In this document: piece after piece, positions 36,020-48,464 of the stretch
Position numbering within the stretch: position 1 is the first letter of the stretch
How the letters are laid out: each line of letters opens with the position of its first letter
Assembly (NCBI GenBank): GCA_907163375.1
Contig: CAJQUW010007072.1
Location: 62,001-126,000 of the forward strand
Reading direction: 5' to 3'
DNA length: 64,000 bases
From: Prostheceraeus crozeri
Taxonomy: Eukaryota > Platyhelminthes > Polycladida > Euryleptidae
Made by a program: the position numbers and the translations under genes
The notes under the pieces: generated by a model
What the model was told of the DNA's origin: nothing
What the model saw: the letters and a program-made list of their open reading frames with translations, nothing else
The model's database searches: none

Positions 36020-36745
36020 TCACCAAATGTGAGATATGCACATTTATGCAGTTTTGCAGATATCACAACGGAATTGAATGATCATGATTGTAATGCAGGA
36101 GGAATGATGTTACTTCACTGATTCTCATGACAGCCTTGGAGACGTAATGTTAGCTAAATTAGCAAGTCGATGGGTTCCTATTACTTTCATGCTCAACCTC
36201 AAGAGTATTTTCTTAAGCATGATCATATCACATGCAACCTGCCACTGGCACAGCAAAATCACCTAATCAAAGAAAATGACTTAATTTAACTTTGAAAGAT
36301 GTAATTGGGTCCACATCATTATTCAGATTCAACAAATAAAACATGAATTTAGTGAATCATAAAATCATGCCGGTGAAAATTGAATTAAAAACTTGAAATT
36401 TCAGCCAAGAAAGCACGAATGATATCGCAACTTTTTCATGAAGACTTTCATTATGATACAATTCATGAAATTCCCTTGATAAAATCAGCTTGATTTCCGC
36501 TTAGTTAGGATGCTTATCATCAAATATTCATTCCTTTTGATATCCAACTTGTTTCATACTACTTATATAGGACAGTCATCTCGGTAGTATATAAATTGGC
36601 AAATTTTGACTTTTTTCAAAAATGCTCAAATGGTGTTTTGGACCACAGGAGCGTAATCTCCGCAGAAAACTAAATCTTTCCATATAAAAATTTTCACTGC
36701 ATACAGATACGTTTTGAGTCGACACTACCTATATTTCCCTACTCT
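36020..36745 (+). repeat. dispersed repeat R1, 0.7 kb copy
   Basis: Matches the complement of 53440-54190 along its length: ATGTGAGATATGCACATTT, AGCCTTGGAGA, AAATTAGCAAGTCGATGGGT, TTTTCTTAAGCATGATCAT, GGGTCCACAT, GTGAATCATAAAATCATGCC, TGATTTCCGCTTA, then the part also present at 1.3 kb. Noncoding throughout. The element type is unknown. Confidence 0.85.
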
Positions 36746-36794
36746 ATGGTGACAATTCAAGTAGGAAAATTCAGGAGATTTGTTGGCCACATAA

Positions 36795-36905
36795 AGTGGC
36801 GGTAAGCTAGCTCATTTGGTTAAGATGTTACTTTGTCGACTTCATAAGGGGGGATCCTGGGTTTGAGGTCGGTCTCCCGGTTTCTAGGCACTGTCAATTT
36901 CGCTC
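36795..36905 (+). mobile_element. tRNA-derived SINE head
   Basis: A box TAGCTCATTTGGTTAAGA (36808-36825) and B-box-like GGGTTTGAGGTC (36859-36870), 51 bp apart. It lies directly after the R1 copy. The tRNA fold is lost. Confidence 0.55.
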
Positions 36906-37034
36906 AATTAATTCTCTCGGAATGAACACGCCACTTCAAATAACTCCTCATACTTTAATACTAAAATTCGAGCTAAAATAATTCACTTATTCCTTATAAA
37001 GATCATTTTCCTTATAACGAGCATTCTTCCTTGA

Positions 37035-37320
37035 TATAAAATTACTGTTTATGAGCACTGTCAAGAGTGCTATGTCGGGGAAACTCGTCGTCACTTTTAC
37101 ACTAGGATTAAAGAGCACATCAACGGCTGAGCAGCCTCTGAAATCTCATTACATCTTCATTCCCCAAATGAAAAGTTGTTCTCTATTTTGCTACTTTCTA
37201 ATTATACTCGTATTGGAGAAGCTTTGCTGATAAAGTCCATACAAGAACCAGGATATGAAACTCAGGAATACTCAGACTATGACTGATAAGTTATTGTTAT
37301 TTTAGTTGTTATTTTTTGTT
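37035..37320 (+). mobile_element. GIY-YIG retroelement, 3' end with simple-repeat tail
   Basis: The plus strand reads YEHCQECYVGETRRHFYTRI then KEHI, the GIY-YIG core with its Cys pair, and further on NYTRIGEALLIKSIQEPGYE, where the Glu of the domain is expected. This is the C-terminal nuclease of a Penelope-like or GIY-YIG-bearing non-LTR element. The frame is broken and no polymerase lies upstream. It ends in TTGTTATT repeats (about 37293-37335), possibly the element's 3' tail. It is a different lineage from the fragments at 0.1-0.3 kb and 59 kb. Confidence 0.75.
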
Positions 37321-37335
37321 ATTGTTATTATTGCT

Positions 37336-40148
37336 CGCGCTCCTTTTGAATGAACTCTGGCATGCATTTAAGTCTTTGTGCATGTATCACTATTACTGCT
37401 CAATGATGATGGTATGTTTCGAGTATTGAAGCATATTGAACAGTAAAAATATTTGATCAAAAAATGCTTCAATTACAGATGCACAAATTTTTGCAAATCA
37501 AGTTAATTTCAGCGAGTATTCATCACATACTACTTTTAGGATACTACTGACATGTCGTCTAAGCTAGCGCACCATTGATAATCAATCATTTCTGCTTCTT
37601 GAGAACGCATAGTAAATAGAATGATCAAATGCTGAAGTGCATCTTCGTTTGAAAAATGGGAGCAGAACCATGACATTGCAATAAAATCGTTCGACATTCG
37701 CAGACATATCAAGTGCCGGTACTTGATATTGACATTCGCCAACATGATGAAAAATTGCCTGTCTTAAAAATTGCGAATTATCACTGCTCGCTATCTAGTC
37801 TTAAATTCGTCTCCATTATTTCTTGGAAAATGGTATATTTTGTGTGATCATTGAATAGTTCATTTATAAACTCATTAAGTTACCGCTCTGAGGGCAGCCT
37901 ACGAAGCCGTCCTTTGTCAGAGCTTCAAGAGAATCCCCTGACCTTGCTGGTTGAGACGCGGATAAACATGAAAAGAGACAGACATAAAAATTTTGGCAAA
38001 TGTTAGGAGGACAGTCTGTACTTTACCTAAGGTACTTCTCTATATCAGGTCTAGAAATCTTGAATTCACTTTGGTCAACGTTGATGTCTAAATAATCACT
38101 CCAAAATCTCATCACATCAAAGATATCGTCTAAATTCTTTAATCTCTACATGATCCGGCTCACATAAACAGTGCGGGTGGTCGTTATCTCTTCAAGTACT
38201 TTCAAAGATATCAATAGTTGATAAAATACATGCCAATGGTGTTTAAGTCGCGGTTTTCATCCCTAACATGCAAGTACAATGTTGATAGTTTATTTAAAAA
38301 AAGATAAACCATTTTGAATTTTCCATTTATAGCACAGTCATGAATTTTAAAGTTATAACCGAATTCATCAACAAGCTACAATAGCCATTAATCAGTGCTT
38401 ATTTAGAATACTGAATTCAATTGAAATCTATATTTGCCTAGAATGACACAAACTGAAGCGCATTTCGAACACGTGATGAGGATCGTCAAAGCAAATCTAT
38501 TGCCAGACATTGATAGATTTGTTTGGCATTCTTCTGCTTGAATGTGTAAACAGTCTATAGCTGCCTACTTCAGGGCAAGTGCGAACTTTAATTTATTTCG
38601 CTTTCACCAGTTCTTGGGAAGACTTGAAGCTTTTTTCAATCATAGCTGGCTGTCACATAGAAGTCAGGAAAGATTTTCTTCGCGTCTTCAAGACATTTTA
38701 TTGTAAAGAATGTGAGAGAGCTAGCTCTTCAAAACTTTATCGAGCGACTGACGACAGCGATGGTTCATGTCTGTTTGGCAGAAATAAACATGATCGTTTG
38801 AAATTGACAGAAAATACAAATGCCAAAATGTCTCATTTGATGACAGTTTCTCATAGTATTCATAATCTCCTGAAATGCATTGCTTCGTCTGCTAATTTCT
38901 TTCGCAAGGGTGAAAGAATAGGTCTACGTGATGATAAATAGATCTCAGAGAGATCGTTATGTGATCAAAAAAGAATATCATTACTTATTTATGCTTGTCC
39001 TCGTGACTTATATGCTGAATAAACCATCACCGATCAGCTCGCTTCAATCCTAGTCCCATCAAGTGAAAAAGCGGCTGACTCGGCTGTTGAAGTTGCAATC
39101 AGAATCATGGAAATGACAAATCTCACTTTGAGGGATTAATTGAATGCTAGATCATTGTATTATTAAGTGTGCCAAACTCAGCAGTACAAGGATCTGCTCT
39201 GTATAATCAAGTGGAATGTGGCGATGTTTGACGTTCCGTGACTTGTAAGACGACTGTAACTGCAGCGTAAAAATTGTCGTTTTACTGATGTTGGATGAAA
39301 ATCTACAAAGTAAAAATAATAAGAAGCTCTTTCGCAAGCTTAGTAACAAAGCGTCAGTAGCTCTGAAGCTATTTAAATGGATCCTCCACAAAATGTAGTG
39401 CAACTGAGACAGGCGCTGACCACCTGCTGGAATGAGATGCCTCGAACCTACATTCGGCGACTTATTTTGGGAATGCCTCGACGTGTAACAAGTTTACTTT
39501 TAGCCCGTGGAGGCTACACGCGATATTGAATTTTTCTTACATTTCTTCATGTAAATAAAGTAATATTTTTTGGAATTTAAAAAGTTTTCGTGTGTTGTTC
39601 TCATTTCATAGATAAGCTTGAATTATGTACTTACATGTACATGTAGTTTATGCATTATTGTAATATCCAATTTAAATAAAAATGGTGCGTTAGGGTCTAA
39701 TAATATTATAAAAATTAAGTTGATCTTTTAAAAGAAAAATAATTAAATAATAAAATAATTCAAATAATTCAAAATAATTAGAAGCAAACGTCTTAGATAT
39801 TCTTGAAACTAAATTCCCATCAACCCTCCAATATTAAAGATATTTATTGTACAAAGTAAAATCAACATTTCAAGCCCTGCTATCAAATGCTCGATGGGCT
39901 TTCGAATGAAAATATACCATTATAACTCCCGGCAATGATTGCATAATATATGAACCATTGATCATTAATTAGTTTTTTAATATTCTCGGTTAGAAGTTGA
40001 CAGCTGTCGCTACTGCGGGCGTGAATAGTCATCAAATCAATTGATTGATTGATCAGCGATGTCTTAGTGAATGAAAAAGAAAGAAATTTCAATGTGCAGT
40101 TATCATTGTTGCTGAGTGTAAAAGTATTTTGATAAATAAACTTGCATT
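37336..40148. other. 2.8 kb without a recognisable gene
   Basis: The longest frame, 38579-38941 (120 residues, plus), contains YCKECERASSSKLY, faintly like the RCKECECAS of the R3 repeat at 43.98 kb, so it may be old R3 sequence. Very AT-rich tracts lie at 39700-39790. No other feature. Confidence 0.4.
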
Positions 40149-40697
40149 CACAGAATTAGACAGGTCGTCTCTTCTTCTGTTTGACTAGAAGGGAAGCATT
40201 GGAACATGTAACGTTAATGAAATGGCACAATCTGCTGACATGATGCCCATAGATAATACCATAGCAATCGAACAATGAGCAGCCAGTTCAACATCAAGCA
40301 CGCCAAATTGTATTAAGTTTCATTGACTGTTATCAACCGGATCACACATCAAAGAGACACAGCCGATGTCAAGTTCGTGAACTTCGACATGATGAGATTC
40401 GATGAGAAGTTTGAGAACGTTTTTTCGTGCGCCTGCTAACTTTTTTGATAATGATCGGAGGGGCCAACATTATCGAGAAAACCTTTGCACAATGATCTGA
40501 ATTCTTCGAATATGAAGGAATCGTGGCGATCGGAGCATTTTGAAGGAATTTAGAGCAATCTGCAAGCGGGGCACGACTATTTTTCCTATTAAATTTCTTT
40601 TTGCCCACTTAGTAAGTTCCTGACCTTGCCGCCATCGCTTTGAATCAGTTTGCACTTCTAGCAAAGTGATACGCCGCGTAAACAATCTAATTCTGTA
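40149..40697 (-). mobile_element. family Q inverted-repeat element, longer copy
   Basis: The ends are CACAGAATTAGA and TCTAATTCTGT, inverted complements. The complement matches the short copy at 11159-11378 at both ends, while about 330 bp in the middle is unique to this copy. Two overlapping minus-strand frames of 71 and 79 residues lie inside, but neither is a transposase. A non-autonomous DNA element is the simplest reading; no target duplication is certain. Confidence 0.75.
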
Positions 40698-41339
40698 TTT
40701 GCAATAAATCGGCTTGCAGCAAGAATCTACAGCAAGCGAAAAGTCGGATTTCTATGTCTTCTGCATTGTGCTGTGAGCAACTGATCATGACCTAGTCTGG
40801 TTCACAGTCTGGTACAGTTTACGCATGTTTCCTATTGAAGCACTATTTCCTGTTATATTTCATGTTAAATCCCTATCAGTTCATTGACTTAAGGTTTCCA
40901 GCTCGACGTTCTCCCATACCCAGTTGTGGCTTTGTCAGACTGTAGACCTACATACACGTACATCGACGCGCATCAGTCAGAAAATCAAGAATGAAGAGTG
41001 CAGACCAAACTGCAATCGTGGAGGTCAATATTCACGCAGATGGTATTTCTAGAGACAAGAATGCTTTATCGAGGTAAGCTAAGCGCATTGTTATGAGAAA
41101 TTAGCCTCTTCTTAGCAAACGAGTTCTTAACTCTGACCGGACGCAAGCTTCTAAGTGATTTGAAGAAGGAATATATTGACATTCGAAAAGATCAAAGAAA
41201 AATGAAGAGAATGCTGAACGAAATGATGAGTGAATTAAAAATGAGCTTCAAATAATTAAAAGAAGCTAGACTCTCAGCAGGAGTAGTGAGATAATGTAGC
41301 ATAAAAAGCAAGGAAAAGAATCTTTGACTGTGGATCGTT
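40698..41339. other. no recognisable feature
   Basis: AT-rich spacer with no convincing frame or repeat end. Confidence 0.5.
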
Positions 41340-42045
41340 TTATTCAGATTACGACACAATGACCTTAGTATTGTTTGCAAATAACAAGTCTTTTGTGTTT
41401 GAATTACAAAGGATGACCTGTTATTGGGGTTTCGAAGAATCTGAGGAATAATCAAGCATTCGCGATCACTTGCAACGCATCAGGATTGTCCAATATTTGT
41501 TCCTCTTGTTCAATGTTGTTTACCGATTAATTAATGCTGCAATTTTTGATTATCGTATTTAAAATATTCGAAGACTTAATTAAAGCTTGTAAAAAGTTGA
41601 GCTTCCTTATTGCATGCAAACATATCATGATAATTTGGCTGAAATGCTGGTCGAAATATTTTCGTGCATTAAAAGCATTTGTGTTTTGCAAGAGCAGATA
41701 CTCAATCTTGCAGCAATTACCAATGTTGTAGAATCCTGAAAGCAATAAGTCTGTGATAATTTAGAATATGATTATATTATGTAAGCATTGTCAGTGTAAG
41801 TTCGTAGAGTGTTCTATTGGTCCCTTTATAAGTTGTTTCAAGAGATCGGACTGTTCCAGTGCGGTTCCACACCCTCGCCCGAACAAAGCTGCCAATACCA
41901 TGGCGACGCATCCACGGGTTATCATACATTAAATACAATTAACTTTGGTTAAACGACCAATTAACTTTAATTGCAATCATTTGTCATTACCACTTTAAAA
42001 GACTTCTTCTTTAATTTGAATATTTATTTTTTTTAAATTTGTTTG
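41340..42045 (+). repeat. duplicated block R2, first copy
   Basis: Direct copy of 45405-46190. Long shared runs include GGAATAATCAAGCATTCGCG, TAGAATCCTGAAAGCAATAA, TTATGTAAGCATTGTCAGT, CCCTTTATAAGTTGTTTCAA and AGATCGGACTGT. Overlapping frames at 41527-41745 on both strands are open by chance. Block identity is unknown; it may be a segmental duplication or two copies of an unrecognised element. Confidence 0.88.
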
Positions 42046-42750
42046 GTTAAGTTATCAATATCTAATTTAGTTAATACGGTAAAACTTACGCAAATATGAT
42101 GTGCGCTGATATCAGGGACATGTGCGTAGCAATAATGATATTTTATGAATTAGTTGGTCTTGCCTATTGATTATCACAAATAAACGTCAGACTGAGTGTG
42201 GCACGTACTTGATATGAACTACATAATATGGCACAAGTTAGATTCAAATTTGCTCGCATTTTACGTGTAGGATGTACATGTAGATTTGTAGCTTCTAAGC
42301 TACAATGCACCGAATGAAGGTCAGTCTACTCTAACGACATGCATTTTTCATGCATGCTTTGGCCTATACTGAGGGCAAACTTGAACTATCGACAATCAGC
42401 ATAGAACGAATTATTGTTTACATTTAAATGTATGAATGAATGAACATTCAAGGTGTTCACGATAAAACAACATGCCACACCACAACTGCTTGAATGTCCA
42501 AAATAGCATGTTAAAATACTGTACATATATTTCGATCGAAGATGCAGCTACCTACGCAATATACAGATGCGTATTTCACTAATTCATGGTTCATTCACAA
42601 ATTCGAAACTCACAAATCTAGCACATTTGCACTCCGGTTAGCAGCTATTATGTGTCAGATAACCTAATCAGAACGTGTTATCACACAGACAGCTTTATGT
42701 ACATTGAGTGAAAGAAACTGCGAACTCTTTGAGTGTTACTCCATCTATTG
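42046..42750. other. no recognisable feature
   Basis: AT-rich sequence with a short GAAT repeat near 42433. No gene or TE end was seen. Confidence 0.5.
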
Positions 42751-43400
42751 GTCCGGCAGTCAGAACGAGGTCGAAAATGAGACTTTCACAGAATGATGCA
42801 CACCCTTTGCCTACTGCGAATCGGCACTTCTGCCGAGTTCTCTAGTGAGTTCCTCTTCTTGTCAGACAGGATCAAAGAAAAAGACATGTAAACCCAATGG
42901 GAGGCAGATTGCAGTTTTGGTTAAAATGAAATTTTGTATGTTTTCTCTCATTAAACGAAAAATACTAAGCCCAGTGTCATAATTTTTGTCATGGAATGTC
43001 TTCAGGTCATTTCCTATGATGTGCAAGTGCTACTGTCATGCTTCTGATCGACAATGTATGCGAGAATGTGGTTGAATGTGGATACAGTTGCTCAAAATAC
43101 AGTTTGTGTTTGCCGACATTAAGAGGCTCGCCAAATCTGCCATGCTAAAAATTATGACTCTAGGCTTAGTACTTTTTGTTTAATCAGAGAAAACTTAGAA
43201 AATTTCGTTTTAGCCAAAAGCTGCTATCTGCGTCCCATTGGATTAACATGTGTGTTTCTTTGATCCTGTCTGTCAAGAAGAGGAACTCACTAGAACTCGG
43301 CAGACGTGCAGACTCGTAGTAGGCATGTAGTGTACATCATTCTGTGAAAGTCTCATTTTCGGCCTCGTTCTCTGCAGAAACTCGTTCTGGCTGCCGGACT
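42751..43400. mobile_element. family P fold-back MITE, near-complete copy
   Basis: Starts GTCCGGCAGTCAGAACGAG and ends CGTTCTGGCTGCCGGACT. Each arm is about 300 bp and complementary to the other (for example GATCAAAGAAAAAGACATG against CATGTGTGTTTCTTTGATC). It is about 75 bp shorter than the other two complete copies because part of the centre, including the GACAGGG segment, is missing. Noncoding. Confidence 0.9.
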
Positions 43401-43561
43401 ATATAGCTGTTTTATGCTTCTATATTGCATATAGACATGTAGTATACTATTCTATATAATTTTATAACAATGAGCATTATAATGCCCTTATCTTTTCATA
43501 AAAATCAACCGATAATGCTGTAAGAGATGCGAATAACAATGCCGACAGCAGGTGGTAGTAG

Positions 43562-43633
43562 TTCTTCGTGTCTAGAATGTGTGCAATCTGCCCTTTGTAA
43601 AGAACAGATTGCACAGATTTTCAACACGAAGAA
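43562..43633. repeat. 72-nt hairpin
   Basis: TTCTTCGTGT and GTGCAATCTG on the left pair exactly with CAGATTGCAC and ACACGAAGAA on the right, with a 9-nt internal mismatch region and a 14-nt loop. The size resembles a pre-miRNA, but a small palindromic repeat is equally possible. Confidence 0.6.
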
Positions 43634-43659
43634 AAAATAATCTGAATTTTTGTAGACTC

Positions 43660-44275
43660 TTGATACGTTTAGGGTGGCTTGCATTCTCAGCTTTCAAATG
43701 AGCTATGATATATCTGTTATTGCATTTGCTGAGCAGTGCTCAAAATATGAAATTCGCTCAATTCACATATCGCAATTTTCTAATGAAAACTTGCTAGTAT
43801 GAATATGAATCAGGCAGGGAGAGAATGATCATTTTTTGAGCTCTCTTTTGATATACTGGTCATCAAAGTCATTGAATAAGGAAAAAAGTAGTGACATTGT
43901 GAAGTTGTCGCAAAGTCATGACTCTTTTGACTAAAAATGTTATGTTCTCACTTTTTCATGAAATATTTTCATGTTTGGGATCTTCAGAATCCTTGCGATG
44001 CAAGGAGTGCGAATGTGCAAGCTTTGTTCAAATGAGTTCAATAGCTCTATTTCAAAAGTTTTCAATATTTTTCCTCATTACCGCTAAAGTACACGAACAA
44101 TCAAGGTAAACAATCTGCACTCGTGGCCAGAGAACAAAGACATGGCTTTGCTAATTGCTTTGTATTGAAACTTCGTTCACCTTGCATGGTGTTTGTGCAC
44201 TTTAGCGGCAATGAGAAAAATGTTGGAGAAGTTTGAAATAGACCTATTGAACTTATTATAACAAAGTGTGGTTTA
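43660..44275 (+). repeat. dispersed repeat R3 with terminal inverted arms
   Basis: 43660-44070 matches 58545-58600 plus 60178-60545 in the same direction (TGAGCTATGATA, GTACTCAAAATATGAAAA/GTGCTCAAAATATGAAAT, GAATCAGGCAGGGAGAGAAT, AGCTCTCTTTTGA, AATCCTTGCGATG, ATGAGTTCAAT). Arms 44022-44107 and 44179-44266 are inverted complements (CCGCTAAAGTACACGAAC against GTTTGTGCACTTTAGCGG). Noncoding; a fold-back MITE is likely. Confidence 0.78.
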
Positions 44276-44309
44276 GAAAAAATGAAGTATTGCGGTTTTC
44301 GACTTGAGT

Positions 44310-44462
44310 ACATTACTTCTACCCGTTTAATCAGTCAGAACACGTGTCATCTTCACCTACATTCTCATTGGGTCTACTAATGTACATTGTTCTATTTGAT
44401 TCTCTGGCAAGAAGAGAGACTAGGAGTACTCGGGAGACGCAGATTGGTAGCAATATGGTAAA
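44310..44462. mobile_element. family P MITE fragment
   Basis: Partial right-arm match: GTTTAATCAGTCAGAA, CTCATTGGGTCTAC, TTTGATTCTCTGGCAAGAAG, CTCGGGAGACG, GATTGGTAGCA. Diverged and truncated at both sides. Confidence 0.5.
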
Positions 44463-45189
44463 ATCGGGTAATATCGACAGTAAAGCCACTTTTCAAAAAT
44501 GATGGTTTAGAACTTCAGGAACTCATCCATGCGTGCAGCAAATTGCACCAACAAGTAGTTGACTCCCAAAGGTGCAACAGAAGCTTGGTGGAACGATTTT
44601 AGGTGAAAAGTTAGGTGTGCTCCATGTAATGATATTCGCCAAATATAGACAGATGCAGGGCGACATCGACTGTTCCCTAAAGGAGCGTCATAAAAGGACA
44701 AGTAAAATAAGCCAAAGACATTATATATTACATGAAACAAAACTGTATACATCTCTCATCTCTTCAATTGTCTGAAAATGCTAAGCTTCATCACTATGCA
44801 CGCTGGCGTTGCATGCATGAAAAATGTGCGGAAATCTTCTTCGTCTTTGACGTTTTCGCCTATCTAGACTGACTTTAGTTTATGAAATTTCAAATAATCA
44901 GACAATCAAAGAAACAACAGATGTGTGAAATTTCGCTTCATACAATATATAATTTCTTTAGTCTACTATACCTGATATTACCCGACAAAGTGTCGATGCG
45001 AACATCATTATATTTTACATACCTTGCTTTTCACCTAGAATTGTCAATCTAATTGATAAACTAACAAATTCGAGTAAGAAGATATTACTTAGATGCCATA
45101 GTTCATATCAAAACCTAGAAATATAGCCGTGAGAGCCCGAAAACCATTTTATTGTCGATAATCCCTGATTTTACTCTAATAGGCTGCAT
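44463..45189. other. no recognisable gene
   Basis: Overlapping frames of 81 and 67 residues on opposite strands (44507-44775) show no known domain. Confidence 0.45.
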
Positions 45190-45252
45190 GTCTGTGAAAG
45201 TATAATCTTTTGCTTCGCTCCCTACAGATGATGGCTCTGGCTGCCGGACTAT
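45190..45252. mobile_element. family P MITE right-end fragment
   Basis: TCTGTGAAAGT, CGCTCCCTACAGA and the terminal CTCTGGCTGCCGGACTA match the last 60 bp of the family. Confidence 0.7.
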
Positions 45253-45404
45253 TACAACATAGATGAAATTCTCGTTATCAATATTTTCTAAGTCCATAGC
45301 TCTGATTGAAGATTTATGATGGATGACAAGTTGTCAAAGGTCAGGAAGAAGAACATGATCTTGCAGAGAACAAAGAGTCACTGAATTTCTTAGAGACAAA
45401 AGCG

Positions 45405-46190
45405 ATGAAGAGATCATAACAATACTGACCATTTAGATAAGGGGTCAGTAGACCAGAAATTTCCTTGTTCTGAATTACATAGGATGCCTCATCATTGGGG
45501 TTTTAAAGAATCTGCGGAATAATCAAGCATTCGCGAGTAATGCGTCATTCTCGACCAGGGTTGTCTAAAAATAGCTCCAGTTATTCAATGTTCTTTACCG
45601 ATTAGCTGCAATGCAGCATTTCCGACAATCGTACTTAAAATATTCGAAAACTTCATTAAAGCTGGTAAAAAGTAATTAAAAAATTGTAAAAAGCTAATTA
45701 AGATTTTGGAATTCCTTATTACATGGAACTAACTGCATCATGATAATTTGACTGAAATGATTGTCAATATATTTTCGTACATTAAAATCAATTGTATTTT
45801 AATAAGAGCTGATACTCAATATTACTGAAAATACCAATCTTGTAGAATCCTGAAAGCAATAAGTCTGTGATAATGCAGAATATGAATGTATTATGTAAGC
45901 ATTGTCAGTACACGTTCACACAATGGTCTGTTGGACAATTGGATTCCCTTTATAAGTTGTTTCAACAGATCGGACTGTCCCAATGCGGTTCCGCACCCTT
46001 GCCACCGCGCCGCAGACACGCGTTATCAAAAAATTAATTGCAATTAACTCTGGCTATGCAATCAAGTAATTGCAGTTAATTGAAGTCATCAATCAATATT
46101 ATTGCCACTTTTTCAATCAATTTATCAACTATTTATCAATGCCATTTTAATAGACTACTTCTTAATTTTGACTTTTTCCTTGATATTTCA
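45405..46190 (+). repeat. duplicated block R2, second copy
   Basis: Second copy of the block at 41340-42045, about 4.07 kb downstream in the same orientation. It has a local expansion near 45665-45705 (a repeated TTGTAAAAAG-like motif) and otherwise keeps the order of the first copy, including CCCTTTATAAGTTGTTTCAA and CGGTTCCGCACCC. Confidence 0.88.
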
Positions 46191-48464
46191 CTTTAACGAA
46201 TAATGATAAATAGATATACATAATTTACAATCGCATAATAGCTTATTATCAATTTAGATAGTGACTTGAGTATACCCTCACACAGAACACAGAATAGTCA
46301 CACAGAGCATAAAGTAGATTTTCAAAACTTATCACATAAGAATTGTAATATGCATGTAGAGACAGTAAATGAGTTATGCACCAATCGGTTTCCAAAATGA
46401 ATAATAATAATCGTTTATTGAATATACATGTAGAAAGCTGGACAGAGCGAGTTGACGTACGTGGTACATAATCCTGAAAGCTGTCAGTTTGAGAATAACA
46501 GATATTAAGTAAGTTCAGTTTCTAAATAAATCACTGAAAGCGCGATATTTTTCCAATGCTATGATGATAAGTGGCGACGCCATTGCAACTAAAACTGCCA
46601 ATTGACGCAAATATATTCCCCATTGCAAATTGACCAATTAATTGCAATCAGTCGCAATGCAAATGATTTTTGACGACCACTGGTTGTATCCCTCCCAACT
46701 TGCAAAATTATTGCGATTCCTATATGTGAGATTGAGACCAAAATATTTATGTTGATTTTCCAAAAACGCGTGAATGGAAGCCGTGCTGCCTAACTGGTTT
46801 TGGTTGGCTAAAACCGGCTAAGCTGAGGCTTCGCCTTAATTTGAGAGGAAATCGGATGACTTCGGCCAATTTCTCGACCACCAAAAATTTCTAGAAATAG
46901 GTGTTCGTGGCCATTAAACATCGCACAGCTGATGAATATTCCTCTGAGAGCGCCACGCCGTTTATTTTAAGGAACTAACCGGTGCGTTTGGGTCGTGGAC
47001 AAAAATGAAAATAAATGCATTTTAGACTTACATGTCTATTTGACTCTGTCCCAACCTTGGTAATAGCGATGACCGCGTATTATACACATCTCCAAAATTT
47101 CTACATCGATTGTTTTCGCTACAAAAACATATAATTAGATAATAGGATACAACAATTCCAAAATAATGGATTTTTTCAAGTTGAATGACTTCCCACTCAT
47201 AGAATTCGGTTCCAATATTATATCCTTGTATGACTCCCTTGTAAGTGAGAAGTGAACCGAGGTCTCCCCGACCGGTACCACAGCTATTGCGCCGTCAGTT
47301 CGTCGTCATCCGGGTAAGTCGAACAGGCGATGTTATCAATGGACCAACCACCTACTGAAACGTTCGTTGAGGTCAGTGGTCGACTCCCTATGCAACAGGG
47401 CAACTGAGCGCTGACCTTTGACCGCAGGAATTCCAAGAAACGCAAAGCATCATTCATCAAATGTTTACATGAGACAAATTAGTGGAAGAACGTGTTTAAA
47501 TAATCATCAATCAGGATACTTGGAGCTTTTGTAGTAACATTAGACAATAAAGAATGCTACAATCACTCCATTTGAGCCTCTCAGGTGAATCGGGCGAAGG
47601 CATAACCCTTACATTTACTATCATGATTTCAAGAGCTTGTCGTCATAAAGCTCCTTTCATGCAGTCATTCACCTTCGGATATGAACTATCACTAACTGCA
47701 GTGCATCATTTGTCATAATAATTATTCTTCAATTACACATCCTGTCTTGAATCGAGAATATGAATCCTTGAGTTAAGTAAATTGTTGTCGATAAAATGCT
47801 TCATTATTTGTTTCCGTGAGGAAAAGACTTCTACAGCGTACAGTTATGATTGATGGCAAATGGTCTAATTCCTCCTACACAACGCACTTTAATATTTACA
47901 ATGTAACATTCAAATCTTTTCTACAGGCGTCGACAGATTTCGCATTAGGTTTGGAGCCGTGTAATGTTCGTACTGGTGAAAGGACATCCAGTTTATTACG
48001 CCTGGGAATTGGCCTGGTTTGTTTCTGTGACGAGCTTCCCTTTGGATTGACTGTCGACTAGTACTTCCTCCATCGGCGAGACAGTCTGTTGTTAGTACGA
48101 ACAAGTGGTAATACAAATCCTACTAATTGTTACAAATGGTTCAAATCTCATTCATAGATTTGGCGATTTCTATGTAAAAACATCAACAAAACACCGTGAA
48201 TGGATCATTTTATATTTCATGTCATCTCCTCGAATGCGAATAATGTTTTCTATGACTCAAAAAAGTCAAACGAAGTACAAGTTCATTTGTAGACCAAACA
48301 ATAAAATGTGGTAGGATGTCTAGGCTCGCATAAAAGTTGAAAAGTAGAGAAGAGATAAACAATTAAAATGTTTAACTCGGAGTCTTTTCTACGATGACAA
48401 TGAAAAACAAGCTACTAACCTTAGATTAAACAATTGAATCAGCTGAACTGAGCTTCATAGATAT
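46191..48464. other. 2.3 kb without a recognisable gene
   Basis: ATAATAATAATCGTTTATTG at about 46403 looks like the complement of a LINE 3' tail, but nothing coding adjoins it. A GC-richer stretch lies at 47250-47450. Frames at 47816-48314 (69-81 residues) have no known motif. Confidence 0.4.
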
